NCBI GenBank assembly: GCA_022571535.1
Contig: JACZXR010000173.1
Coordinates: 1 to 5,793, forward strand
Length of the DNA stretch: 5,793 bases
Direction: 5' to 3'
Source: Deltaproteobacteria bacterium
GTDB lineage: Bacteria; Desulfobacterota; Binatia; UBA9968; CAXXLF01
The notes under the pieces are model-generated. The model was given only the letters and a program-made list of their open reading frames with translations. It was not told the DNA's origin and searched no databases. Below are positions 1 through 5,567 of the stretch, one piece after another (position 1 is the first letter of the stretch; each line of letters starts with the position of its first letter). The position numbers were made by a program, and so were the translations under genes.

Positions 1-5
1 CCCTG

Positions 6-158
6 ATGAGCATCAGAGCGCATCAATCACCCCATCGCAGCGTGTATCAGCAACACACCTTTAGTATAGTTGCAAATTGAAGATCAAAATGTCGGTAACT
101 GCTGTCATATCGTGGTCAACACCGCAGATGCCTCGAATATTTTTTCGGATCGGGGCTA
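6..158 (+). pseudogene. Decayed colinear copy of the 69-codon unknown ORF
   Basis: Reading from the ATG at 6, this stretch lines up codon for codon, without gaps, with the first 51 codons of the minus-strand ORF at 2423-2214. A hand count gives about 87 of 153 identical bases. Shared landmarks are the CCCTGATGAGC start region (1-11), the CAA-x-ACC-x-AGT block, TCA-x-TGT-CGG (84-95) and the TTT-x-GGATCGGGG block near 141-155. This copy has in-frame stops TGA at 78-80 and TAA at 96-98, at codons 25 and 31, so it cannot make the same product. The upstream part lies outside the window or is absent. Homology is my reading of the alignment; whether the family is truly protein-coding is uncertain, so 'pseudogene' could equally be 'diverged non-coding repeat'. 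Confidence 0.5.
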
Positions 159-221
159 ATTGCTGCCATATGTTGCTCCAAACGGGGTATGCCTCGATTA
201 TTTTTTACGGATCGGGGTTAA
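97..221 (+). repeat. Two tandem ~61-base units ending in GGATCGGGG(C/T)TAA
   Basis: Unit 1 (about 97-157) and unit 2 (about 158-221) both begin AA(C/T)TGCTG(T/C)CATAT, pass through ATGCCTCGA(A/T)TATTTTTT and end GGATCGGGG(C/T)TAA. The period is 61 bases, with one extra A in unit 2 before CGGATC. Unit 1 is the 3' part of the decayed ORF copy that starts at base 6, so the array looks like a local duplication of that end. The second unit ends 12 bases before the pyrK stop codon. Its last bases form a short GGGG-TTAA-CCCC palindrome followed by five T on the + strand. No gene is supported in 1-232 apart from this repeat material. Confidence 0.7.
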
Positions 222-232
222 CCCCCTTTTTC

Positions 233-958
233 TCAGCTATACTCCCAGCCCCCGCTTTTCTTCCTCTTCCTGTGGCCGATGTCGGTCATCTCCTGAGCTG
301 TGATTCCATCGAAGACCGGTCCATCGGTGCACACGCGATAACCATTACAGGTACACTGCCCGCATAGACCGACAGCGCATTTCATGTACCGTTCCAACGA
401 GAAAAAGGATTTTTCCGGCGGGAGTAGCGGCTTTAGGGCTGCCATCATCTTGTCGGGCCCGCACACGCAGTAATATCTTCCCTCCTGCGGCAGCAGGTCA
501 GTGATGAGGCCCTTCGCTCCCAGTGATCCGTCTTCCGTCGCCACGCGCACTTTTCCTGTCTTCTCGAATTCCTCCAGGAAGATGATCTCTTCGGCCGTCC
601 GGCCACCGAGCAGGATGACCGGGTCTTCTGTCCGTTTGGCCAAAATCAACAAGGCCGCGATTCCAACACCACCACCCAGAAGAACGGCCCCCTCCCGGAC
701 GGGGAAGCTGGTGCCGTACGGTCCCCGGAGCCAGATCGAGTCGCCCGGCTTAAGGTCAAGGAGCTTTGCGCTATACCAGCCCAGGTCTTTGGCCGTGATA
801 CCGTTCTCATAGGAGAGGGAGAAGGGCTTTTCGCTTTCCCCAGGGACCCACGCCATGACAAACTGGCCGGGCTGGACCTCGAACCGGCGGTCCAGGAACA
901 GGGTCCGATTCCTTCCACCCTCACCTCTGTTCTCTGTAACCTTACAATGGATGTGCAT
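233..958 (-). CDS. pyrK: Dihydroorotate dehydrogenase electron transfer subunit PyrK
   Basis: Iron-sulfur flavoprotein (241 aa) that carries electrons from PyrD to NAD+ in class 1B dihydroorotate dehydrogenase, in the cytoplasm. Seen in the protein: a ferredoxin-reductase-like FAD segment with KPFSLSY (44-50), a glycine-rich nucleotide-binding turn GGGVGIAAL (95-103), CGPD (166-169) and a C-terminal [2Fe-2S] site C194-x4-C199-x2-C202-x7-C210 followed by GPVF, the PyrK signature. The SLERYMKC lead-in to the cluster resembles archaeal-type PyrK as I recall it. Length is normal for the family. The ATG has no clear Shine-Dalgarno, but the family-like N-terminus begins here and no better start is visible. 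It lies 180 bases downstream of pyrD, with a hairpin element in the gap. The order pyrD then pyrK is the reverse of the common pyrK-pyrD arrangement. Confidence 0.9.
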   Translation of the reverse strand: MHIHCKVTENRGEGGRNRTLFLDRRFEVQPGQFVMAWVPGESEKPFSLSYENGITAKDLGWYSAKLLDLKPGDSIWLRGPYGTSFPVREGAVLLGGGVGIAALLILAKRTEDPVILLGGRTAEEIIFLEEFEKTGKVRVATEDGSLGAKGLITDLLPQEGRYYCVCGPDKMMAALKPLLPPEKSFFSLERYMKCAVGLCGQCTCNGYRVCTDGPVFDGITAQEMTDIGHRKRKKSGGWEYS

Positions 959-972
959 CGACCGTTTTCTAG

Positions 973-1089
973 ATTATTGTGTAACCCCGCGGCTTGCCGC
1001 GGGGTATCCTAGCAACCTGATTTCACTGGAAGAATTTACAATCAAATTATATCGGCCCCTGCGTTTCAAACCCCGTGGTTGATATAACT
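973..1089. repeat. Hairpin element, short copy (pyrD-pyrK gap)
   Basis: The left module (973-1023) contains a near-perfect hairpin, ACCCCGCGGC (984-993), TT, GCCGCGGGGT (996-1005), followed by ATCCTAG. The right module (1065-1089) is TTCAAACCCCGTG then a GATATAACT tail. Both modules recur in the same order and orientation at 5568-5618 and 5712-5736, with about 45 of 51 and 23 of 25 bases identical. The interior here is only about 40 bases, against about 93 in the other copy, and the 5' arm of the right-hand hairpin is lost. There is no T-run beside the stem, so it is not a standard intrinsic terminator on either strand. It would be transcribed in any pyrD-pyrK message. Probably a REP-like or MITE-like element; no transposase is present in the window. 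Confidence 0.75.
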
Positions 1090-1138
1090 GATTATTCAAA
1101 AATGATTTCGACAAAGAACAACATCTGCTGAGCCGTCC

Positions 1139-2068
1139 TCAGTGCGACCTGGTCATCTCCATCGACGATTTCCGGTGGGCGGCCCCGACGACGGACTCCA
1201 GTGGTTCCCCGTTCAGGTAATCCTGAATACCCTTCCAGATAGCGGCAGTGTCCCGGACGATATCCGAGGTGCTTCGGTGGGCGAAGAATGTCCCTAGTCC
1301 GACGACGCGCGCCCCTGCAAGGAAGTATTCCACGGCGTCCTCCCATGTCATGATCCCACCATAGGCAACGATGGGACAGCGGAGCTCCGCGTAGATGTCA
1401 TACACCATTTTCAGATTGACCGGTTTGAGGGCGGGGCCGGAGACTCCGCCCGATTGTCCTGCGAGCACCGGTCCGCGGCTGTGGATGAACATTCCCGGCA
1501 TTGTGTTGCCACACCCAAGGTAATCGGCCCCCGCCGCCAGACATGCCTGGCCGATCTCGACATATCGCGTGTCCGGAGAGAGCTTTGCGATGACGGGTTT
1601 GCCAGTCGCCCTGCGAGCAGAGCGGACCACGCGCGAGGCCGCTTCTGGATGCCGTCCGACGATGGCCATGACGCTCTCTTCGCCAGGCACTAGGTTGGGG
1701 CAACTCATGTTTAACTCGAACCCATCGGCGTAAGGTTCCACCATTTTAATGATACGAGAGACGCCATCCGGGCTCACACCGTTGACCGAAACGATAAGCT
1801 TGGATCGCTTGAGGTGGGTTTGCTTGAGCTCTTCGAGCCATTCTTCCGGAGTTTGGGAGGGAAGCGCAAGGGAATTGAGTGTGGGGTATTCCTCAGCGCC
1901 ACACTCGACAACCACGGGATTTTCGTTGCCCAAGCGCTCGCCAGGGCTGATGGACTTGGTGACGTACCCGCCGATAGTAGCGCCCTTGCGGTCCAGAAGC
2001 TGGAAGATATCAAGAAAGCTCAAGATGCCGCTTGCGTTGACTATGGGTGGATCGATATCGAGAAGCAT
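1139..2068 (-). CDS. pyrD: Dihydroorotate dehydrogenase, catalytic subunit PyrD (class 1B type)
   Basis: FMN enzyme (309 aa) that oxidises dihydroorotate to orotate, the fourth step of UMP synthesis, in the cytoplasm. Seen: NASG (11-14), VTKS with FMN-contacting K38, NSLALP (65-70), the active-site loop N120-M-S-C-P-N125 with catalytic base C123, KLSP with K162, N188-T189, GGVSGPALKP (207-216) and the phosphate-binding AYGGIMTWEDA region near 235-245. Cysteine as the base marks class 1, and the neighbouring pyrK makes class 1B the natural reading. Unusual points are LVPGEES after SCPN where class 1B enzymes usually have a glycine-rich stretch, and CGNTMPG around N188. The N-terminus is a little short. 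An in-frame stop at 2093-2095 limits any extension to eight codons, and none of those is ATG, GTG or TTG, so the ATG is retained although no strong ribosome site precedes it. Confidence 0.9.
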   Translation of the reverse strand: MLLDIDPPIVNASGILSFLDIFQLLDRKGATIGGYVTKSISPGERLGNENPVVVECGAEEYPTLNSLALPSQTPEEWLEELKQTHLKRSKLIVSVNGVSPDGVSRIIKMVEPYADGFELNMSCPNLVPGEESVMAIVGRHPEAASRVVRSARRATGKPVIAKLSPDTRYVEIGQACLAAGADYLGCGNTMPGMFIHSRGPVLAGQSGGVSGPALKPVNLKMVYDIYAELRCPIVAYGGIMTWEDAVEYFLAGARVVGLGTFFAHRSTSDIVRDTAAIWKGIQDYLNGEPLESVVGAAHRKSSMEMTRSH

Positions 2069-2104
2069 GTCATCCAGGGAGGCATTGATTAACTAATTGG
2101 GACT

Positions 2105-2132
2105 CTTATATCACGATTTCTTTCGGCACCAA
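2105..2132 (-). promoter_or_regulatory. Candidate sigma-70-type promoter for pyrD
   Basis: On the minus strand a TTGGTG box (2132-2127) is separated by 16 bases from TATAAG (2110-2105), which is one base from the -10 consensus. The -35 match is weak (3 of 6). The predicted start of transcription, near 2098, would leave a leader of about 30 bases before the pyrD ATG. No attenuator-like hairpin with a T-run is visible in that leader. Positional logic is good, sequence support moderate. Confidence 0.3.
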
Positions 2133-2213
2133 AGCAGGCGCCTTAAAAAGAAAGGTTAAGAACCTCGTCTGTTTCCGGAGAAAGACACGTGGGTTCCCTT
2201 CAGGCCAACCGGC

Positions 2214-2423
2214 TCAAGCCTTACGCTCCTGAACATGTTTTAATAATGCGCATGGATGGTTCTCCACAGCTAACCCCGATCCGACAAAAATACTCAACCC
2301 ATATGCCATCCTGTGCCGATGTTGCGCGAGTTGCCGACATATTGATAGCAAGTCTGTAAGTTTACTAATGGTGAGTTGCTCATTCATGGTACGAACAGCT
2401 TTTCGCTCAGATTCCAGGCTCAT
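2214..2423 (-). CDS. 69-codon unknown ORF inside a repeat element
   Basis: Open frame of 69 codons, product not recognised. The protein is basic in its first half, followed by a short hydrophobic stretch (AYGLSIFVGSGLAV, about residues 40-53) too weak to call a membrane segment with confidence. No clear ribosome-binding site precedes the ATG at 2423. The first 51 codons are colinear with 6-158 on the other strand, where two stops interrupt the frame, so this is a member of a repeated sequence family. It may be a small gene, the remnant of a longer one, or a non-coding repeat that happens to be open. It ends 145 bases before the pyrD start on the same strand. Its 3' half carries the TTTTTGTCGGATCGGGGTTAG segment (in part) shared by all family members. 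Confidence 0.3.
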   Translation of the reverse strand: MSLESERKAVRTMNEQLTISKLTDLLSICRQLAQHRHRMAYGLSIFVGSGLAVENHPCALLKHVQERKA

Positions 2424-2467
2424 CAGGGCTGATTTCTTGAGCTGATTAATTTCGGATCGGGGCTAAC
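2269..2467. repeat. ~200-base element with imperfect terminal inverted repeats
   Basis: GCTAACCCCGATCCGA at 2269-2284 is matched, as its reverse complement with two mismatches, by TCGGATCGGGGCTAAC at 2452-2467. The outward ends enclose most of the 69-codon ORF. The same GGATCGGGG(C/T)TAA core occurs twice more at 147-159 and 209-221. No target-site duplication is obvious directly outside the ends. The rest of the gap, 2468-2573, is plain AT-leaning sequence in which I see no gene, terminator or repeat; 2133-2213 is likewise featureless. Confidence 0.5.
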
Positions 2468-2573
2468 TCTAAAATAGCAGGACCACTTGGATTCCACCTT
2501 ACCAAACCAAGACCTGACCTCTCCTGTTTTCTGCTGCATGTTTTGCGGTTAAAAATACCAAAGAGACTCATGC

Positions 2574-3086
2574 CTATTCTTCTTTGATCAAATAAGGATA
2601 GAGAAATTTCATTAATTCCTCAATGCCATCTCCATCCAGTTCAGGAAAAGACGGCATATCATCCCATCCGCCTTTTATGATTAGCTTCTTTATATTTTCT
2701 TCTGTAACAGGGAGAAGATGTTCCTTAAAACCTTTTCTCTTTAATAAACCGATCAGTTTTGTAGCACTCTCCTTTGGGTTTTTACCCGTTAAAGAGTGGC
2801 ATTTTGAGCATTTTCGATTAAAGATTTTGTTTCCTTCTGAAATGAATCGTTTTTCTACTTTTTCCACGGGTGCGGTCTTTTCAAGAGCAGGCTTATTTTC
2901 ACTCTTTTGAACCTTGGTGTCAGGCATTTTCCTGGTTTCTATCTGGTCCCGGTATTCACGGGGAATTTGCTGGTAATTATCGGTAAAATGAACGCTTCCC
3001 TTTTTATCAACCCACTTATAAAACTCCCCGCTAGAGGCACTCGCAGGAAAAAGGAATATAAAAAGCAGAGTCACAAAGATGATCAA
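2574..3086 (-). CDS. DUF4124 domain / monoheme cytochrome c protein
   Basis: Exported protein (170 aa) probably acting as a small electron carrier outside the cytoplasmic membrane. Domains in order: hydrophobic signal segment (2-14) ending in an ASA-S cleavage-like site near 17/18; DUF4124 domain with FYKWVDKKG and VHFTD (about 22-45); a lysine- and glutamate-rich linker (about 50-80); and a cytochrome c domain with heme motif C93-S-K-C96-H97 and W-D-D-M144-P-S-F supplying a likely axial methionine. The start is TTG: no ATG or GTG exists in frame before the upstream TAA (3107-3105), and a GGGGAGA site sits 8 bases away. The signal n-region has no positive charge, which is odd. Sampled GC is roughly 33-40%, against about 60% in the NamZ-like gene, suggesting transfer. 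It stands alone, with no partner oxidoreductase beside it. Specific redox partner unknown. Confidence 0.85.
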   Translation of the reverse strand: MIIFVTLLFIFLFPASASSGEFYKWVDKKGSVHFTDNYQQIPREYRDQIETRKMPDTKVQKSENKPALEKTAPVEKVEKRFISEGNKIFNRKCSKCHSLTGKNPKESATKLIGLLKRKGFKEHLLPVTEENIKKLIIKGGWDDMPSFPELDGDGIEELMKFLYPYLIKEE

Positions 3087-3093
3087 CTGACTA

Positions 3094-3100
3094 TCTCCCC
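3094..3100 (-). promoter_or_regulatory. Ribosome-binding site supporting the TTG start of the cytochrome
   Basis: GGGGAGA on the minus strand lies 8 bases (from its GGAG core) before TTG at 3086-3084. It is what makes the TTG believable. The only nearby ATG (3102-3100) is in another frame and reaches a stop after three codons. Confidence 0.6.
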
Positions 3101-3216
3101 ATTTTTATTTTACCACAAAAAGAGTTGGTGAAGTCCACATTAGACATTCTCTTTCCGGTTGATAACAGACAAAACAGACCGATGTCGACAGGGAAAGGAT
3201 CAGAATAAGAAAAGTA

Positions 3217-3406
3217 CCCCCCGTACCACAGACTTAGGTCCGTGGGTTTGAGGCGCTGCCCCCGTGGAGTAATGGACCGCGACTCCACAGGGGGAAGTAA
3301 ACCCCGTACCACGGACTCACGTCCGTGGCTTTGTGGCGCTGCTCTTACAGGGAGGTCGGAACATTCATCCCCGCGCTTACGCACGGGGCGTTCTGTGGTA
3401 CGGGGT
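3217..3406. repeat. Hairpin cluster built on GTACCAC / GTGGTAC modules
   Basis: Two direct repeats of about 42 bases (from 3219 and from 3302, offset 83) share CCCCGTACCAC, GTCCGTGG and GGCGCTG. Each forms a hairpin: 3226-3245 (one mismatch, loop TTAG) and 3309-3328 (perfect 8-bp stem, loop TCAC). Between them lies a 12-bp stem with one bulged A, 3259-3270 with 3282-3294. A fourth hairpin with one mismatch lies at 3369-3388. A perfect 12-base inverted repeat, 3301-3312 with 3395-3406, encloses the right half. No T-run follows, so standard termination is unlikely, although it sits 16 bases past the kinase-BON stop codon. Nothing else is seen in the 335-base gap 3087-3421 apart from the cytochrome's ribosome site. 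Confidence 0.75.
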
Positions 3407-3421
3407 AAAGGACCGATTCCC

Positions 3422-4246
3422 TCAACGAAAGGTCTTGACGCCGGTGATCGTCGTCAGCTGGTTATCAACTTCGCTAACACCTGGGACCTTGGTAAGGGTG
3501 CTTTCACACGCCCGACTTTCGTTTTCGTCAACGACGATGCCTGACAGTACGACTTTGCAATTGTCAGCCTCTATGCTGATTCGTACATTCTCGGTAGCCG
3601 GGTTGGATCGCAGCGCTAAACGGACCTTCGACTCCAGCGCCAGGTTGATGAGCTGGCACTGCGATTCTTCAGTTTGCTGAAATTCCGGCCGGCGCACCAT
3701 GAGCTTAATGAGTTCGACACAGCTCTCAATAGAGACATGGCCGGTGTTGAGTACCAGGTCATAGTCAAGTGGGTTGCCCCATGTTTCTAGGAACCACTGG
3801 CGGATGTTAGCGCTACGTGCCGCATCACTGCGGTGGATTTCCTCCTGAGCGAATGTCTCATTGTCGGTGTCCAGCCTTTCCATGAGCCACTGGACTCGCC
3901 TCTCGAAGGGAGCACAAACGCGCACACGGAGTACATGGGGAATACCTTGTAAAAGGTAGGTAGCGCCCCATCCACGGATGAGCACGTCGCCCTTGGCTGC
4001 ATACTCGTAGACCTCCGTAGCAGAATAGACCGCCAAGCTCTTACGGCTCACTCCGAGGCGCTCACGCAGGCTTGCGTTGCCTTCCTTGAAGCGACGGATG
4101 GCGCTCTTGCGCTTCTTCATCTTGCCAGCGACGATGTCGGAGATCATTTCGTCTCGCACCACGGTTAATCCTAGTGCTTCGGCTGTCTGGAGAGCCACAT
4201 CCTTACCCAGAGACCCCATTTCCTGGGTCATGGCGATTACTGTCAT
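3422..4246 (-). CDS. Cytidylate kinase-like protein with C-terminal BON domain
   Basis: Two-domain protein of 274 aa. Residues 1 to about 195 follow the cytidylate kinase-like family (PF13189 type): N-terminal TVIAMTQEMGSLGKDVA in place of the usual ISREFGSGG-type nucleotide-binding loop; DVLIRGWGATYLL; LRVRVCAPFERRVQWL; and YDLVLNTGHVSIESCVELI. Residues about 205-270 form a BON domain (VRLALRSNP, then CKVVLSGIV, then VPGVSEVDNQL). BON domains are generally linked to membrane or envelope association or ligand binding, so the fusion suggests a regulated or localised kinase; that role is inference. The loop has Gln where the family usually has Arg, so CMP kinase activity is not assured. The start is set by AGGAGG; a GTG three codons earlier abuts that site. 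It lies 87 bases after the NamZ-like gene and is probably in its transcript. No signal peptide is seen. Confidence 0.85.
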   Translation of the reverse strand: MTVIAMTQEMGSLGKDVALQTAEALGLTVVRDEMISDIVAGKMKKRKSAIRRFKEGNASLRERLGVSRKSLAVYSATEVYEYAAKGDVLIRGWGATYLLQGIPHVLRVRVCAPFERRVQWLMERLDTDNETFAQEEIHRSDAARSANIRQWFLETWGNPLDYDLVLNTGHVSIESCVELIKLMVRRPEFQQTEESQCQLINLALESKVRLALRSNPATENVRISIEADNCKVVLSGIVVDENESRACESTLTKVPGVSEVDNQLTTITGVKTFR

Positions 4247-4255
4247 CTTTGCCAC

Positions 4256-4261
4256 CCTCCT
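4256..4261 (-). promoter_or_regulatory. Shine-Dalgarno AGGAGG that decides the kinase-BON start
   Basis: A full AGGAGG lies 9 bases before the ATG at 4246-4244. The in-frame GTG at 4255-4253 touches the site directly with no spacer and so cannot be used efficiently. The protein should therefore begin MTVIAMTQ rather than three residues earlier. Confidence 0.75.
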
Positions 4262-4333
4262 GAACCGTTATTCCTCGAAGTCGCCGATGACCAAGCCTGC
4301 CTGTTGACTCCCATCAGTAACTCCAACAATCTT

Positions 4334-5506
4334 TCAGTCGTAAAGAAGCGCACTGCTGCGACCGGCATCGTAGGCCTCGGTTCCAGCGCAGGCAATCCGC
4401 ATAACACTATCAATATCCTCGCCGTCATCGATCGCCTTCCTGACACCCGCCGTTCCCGTCAAGAGATCGATGGCCGGAACGTCGTCACGAAACTCATAAG
4501 GTTCCGTGCGCCAGGCAAAGTCATCGGGCCAAAGCGATCTCACCGCGATGAGAACACCGATCCCGGTTCGGTAGGCATGAAAAGCCCTGCGATCGGTGAC
4601 GTGCAACTGCAGGGCACCGCAGCGTTGTCGAGCATACTTATGGAAGGTCGGTTCGATGACGCATGGACGCAGGAGCACACCGGGCAGGTCGTACCGCTCG
4701 AGGGCGTCCGCCAGTTTCCTTGCATCGACGAAGGGGGCGCCAAAGAGCTCGAAGGGTCGGGTCGTGCCACGGCCTTCGGAGAGATTGGTGCCCTCCAAAA
4801 GGCACATACCAGGGTAGACGATGGCAGTTTCGAGGGTCGGCATGTTCGGCGAGGGCATTACCCAGGTCAGATCGCACTCGTCGTAGTACGCCGCGCGGCG
4901 CCAGCCCTCGCATGCGATGACCTCTAGTTCACAGCCGATGTCAAAAGTATCGTTGTACAGGCGTGCCATCTCACCTATGCTCATCGCGTGTCGTTGAGGA
5001 ATGGGATACAATCCACAGAAGTTTTCGAGTCCTGCATCCAAACCGCCCCCTTCGATTTGCACACCTCCGATGGGATTGGGTCGGTCGAGAATGACGACTT
5101 TCACCTGGGATTTTTTTGCGGCGCGCATGCACAGTGCCATGGTAGCGCCGTAGGTATAATAGCGCGCGCCGACATCCTGGACGTCGAGGACCAGCAGATC
5201 GATCTGAGACAGGTGCGCAGGGGTCGGTGACAGCGACTCGAAGCTCTTGCCGTACAGACTGACCTCGGGTAGTGCAGTGGCAGGATCGCGGGCGCCGCCA
5301 ACGCCGACCATGTCCTGGGCCGCCCCTCGAATGCCATGCTCGGGCCCGAAGAGCAAGCGAAGATCGATATCCGGGTGCCGATACATGAGGTCGACGGCAT
5401 GAGCCAGTCGACGATCGACGGTGGTTGGATTGGCAACCAGCCCCACCCGAGCCTTGCCAAGCCAGCGCCTCGGTTCTTCTAGGAGCCTTTCCAGTCCAGT
5501 GCGCAT
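4334..5506 (-). CDS. NamZ/DUF1343-family protein (GH171 exo-N-acetylmuramidase-like)
   Basis: Full-length member (390 aa) of the DUF1343 family, whose characterised member NamZ removes N-acetylmuramic acid from the non-reducing end of peptidoglycan fragments. Seen in order: GLVANPTTVDR (22-32), FGPEHGIRG (53-61, with the conserved Glu-His pair), DVQDVGARYYTY (108-119), DRPNPIGG (141-148), MPSPNMP (217-223), EGTNLSEGRGTTRPFE (238-253), and a C-terminal region ending near LLYD. All the blocks I associate with the family are intact, so an active fold is likely. There is no signal peptide: the protein opens straight into GLERLLEEP, the usual start of the mature domain, pointing to a cytoplasmic role such as recycling of imported muropeptides (inference). 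The start ATG has no clear ribosome site but fits the family. The kinase-BON gene follows 87 bases later. Confidence 0.9.
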   Translation of the reverse strand: MRTGLERLLEEPRRWLGKARVGLVANPTTVDRRLAHAVDLMYRHPDIDLRLLFGPEHGIRGAAQDMVGVGGARDPATALPEVSLYGKSFESLSPTPAHLSQIDLLVLDVQDVGARYYTYGATMALCMRAAKKSQVKVVILDRPNPIGGVQIEGGGLDAGLENFCGLYPIPQRHAMSIGEMARLYNDTFDIGCELEVIACEGWRRAAYYDECDLTWVMPSPNMPTLETAIVYPGMCLLEGTNLSEGRGTTRPFELFGAPFVDARKLADALERYDLPGVLLRPCVIEPTFHKYARQRCGALQLHVTDRRAFHAYRTGIGVLIAVRSLWPDDFAWRTEPYEFRDDVPAIDLLTGTAGVRKAIDDGEDIDSVMRIACAGTEAYDAGRSSALLYD

Positions 5507-5512
5507 GGCATT

Positions 5513-5542
5513 ATCTTACACAGGGCCAAGGCAGTTTGTAAA
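5513..5542 (-). promoter_or_regulatory. Weak candidate promoter for the NamZ-like gene, possibly leaderless
   Basis: On the minus strand TTTACA (5542-5537, 5 of 6 to the -35 consensus) and TAAGAT (5518-5513, 4 of 6) are 18 bases apart. Transcription would start at or next to the ATG at 5506, giving a leaderless message. That would agree with the absence of a Shine-Dalgarno there. Short A+T-rich matches like this occur by chance, hence the low confidence. Confidence 0.2.
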
Positions 5543-5567
5543 AGAGGATAGGGTACTTTTCTGTTAA

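Noticed and set aside
213..230. Possible intrinsic terminator (GGGG-TTAA-CCCC then T-run, + strand)
   Set aside because: The stem is only four base pairs and it points against pyrK, with no + strand gene to terminate.
77..367. Open frame (96 codons) on the + strand
   Set aside because: It is made of the tandem repeat and antisense pyrK sequence, with no recognisable product.
1061..1090. CRISPR-repeat look-alike (GTTTCAAACCCC)
   Set aside because: There is one copy here and one 4.6 kb away, with no regular array or spacers and no cas genes.
1092..1346. Minus-strand frame of 84 codons past the pyrD end
   Set aside because: Most of it overlaps the pyrD 3' end in another frame; PyrD itself reads through to a normal stop at 1139 with conserved C-terminal sequence.
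3091..3384. Open frame (97 codons) on the minus strand
   Set aside because: It is composed largely of the hairpin cluster and the cytochrome upstream region; low-complexity Arg/Ser/Pro content and no domain.
4253..4255. GTG as start of the kinase-BON gene
   Set aside because: It directly abuts the AGGAGG site, leaving no spacer; the ATG three codons later has ideal spacing.
4304..4927. Long open frame (207 codons) on the + strand
   Set aside because: It lies almost entirely antisense to the NamZ-like gene, whose protein motifs are unmistakable; the + frame gives no recognisable domain and is a by-product of GC-rich codon use.
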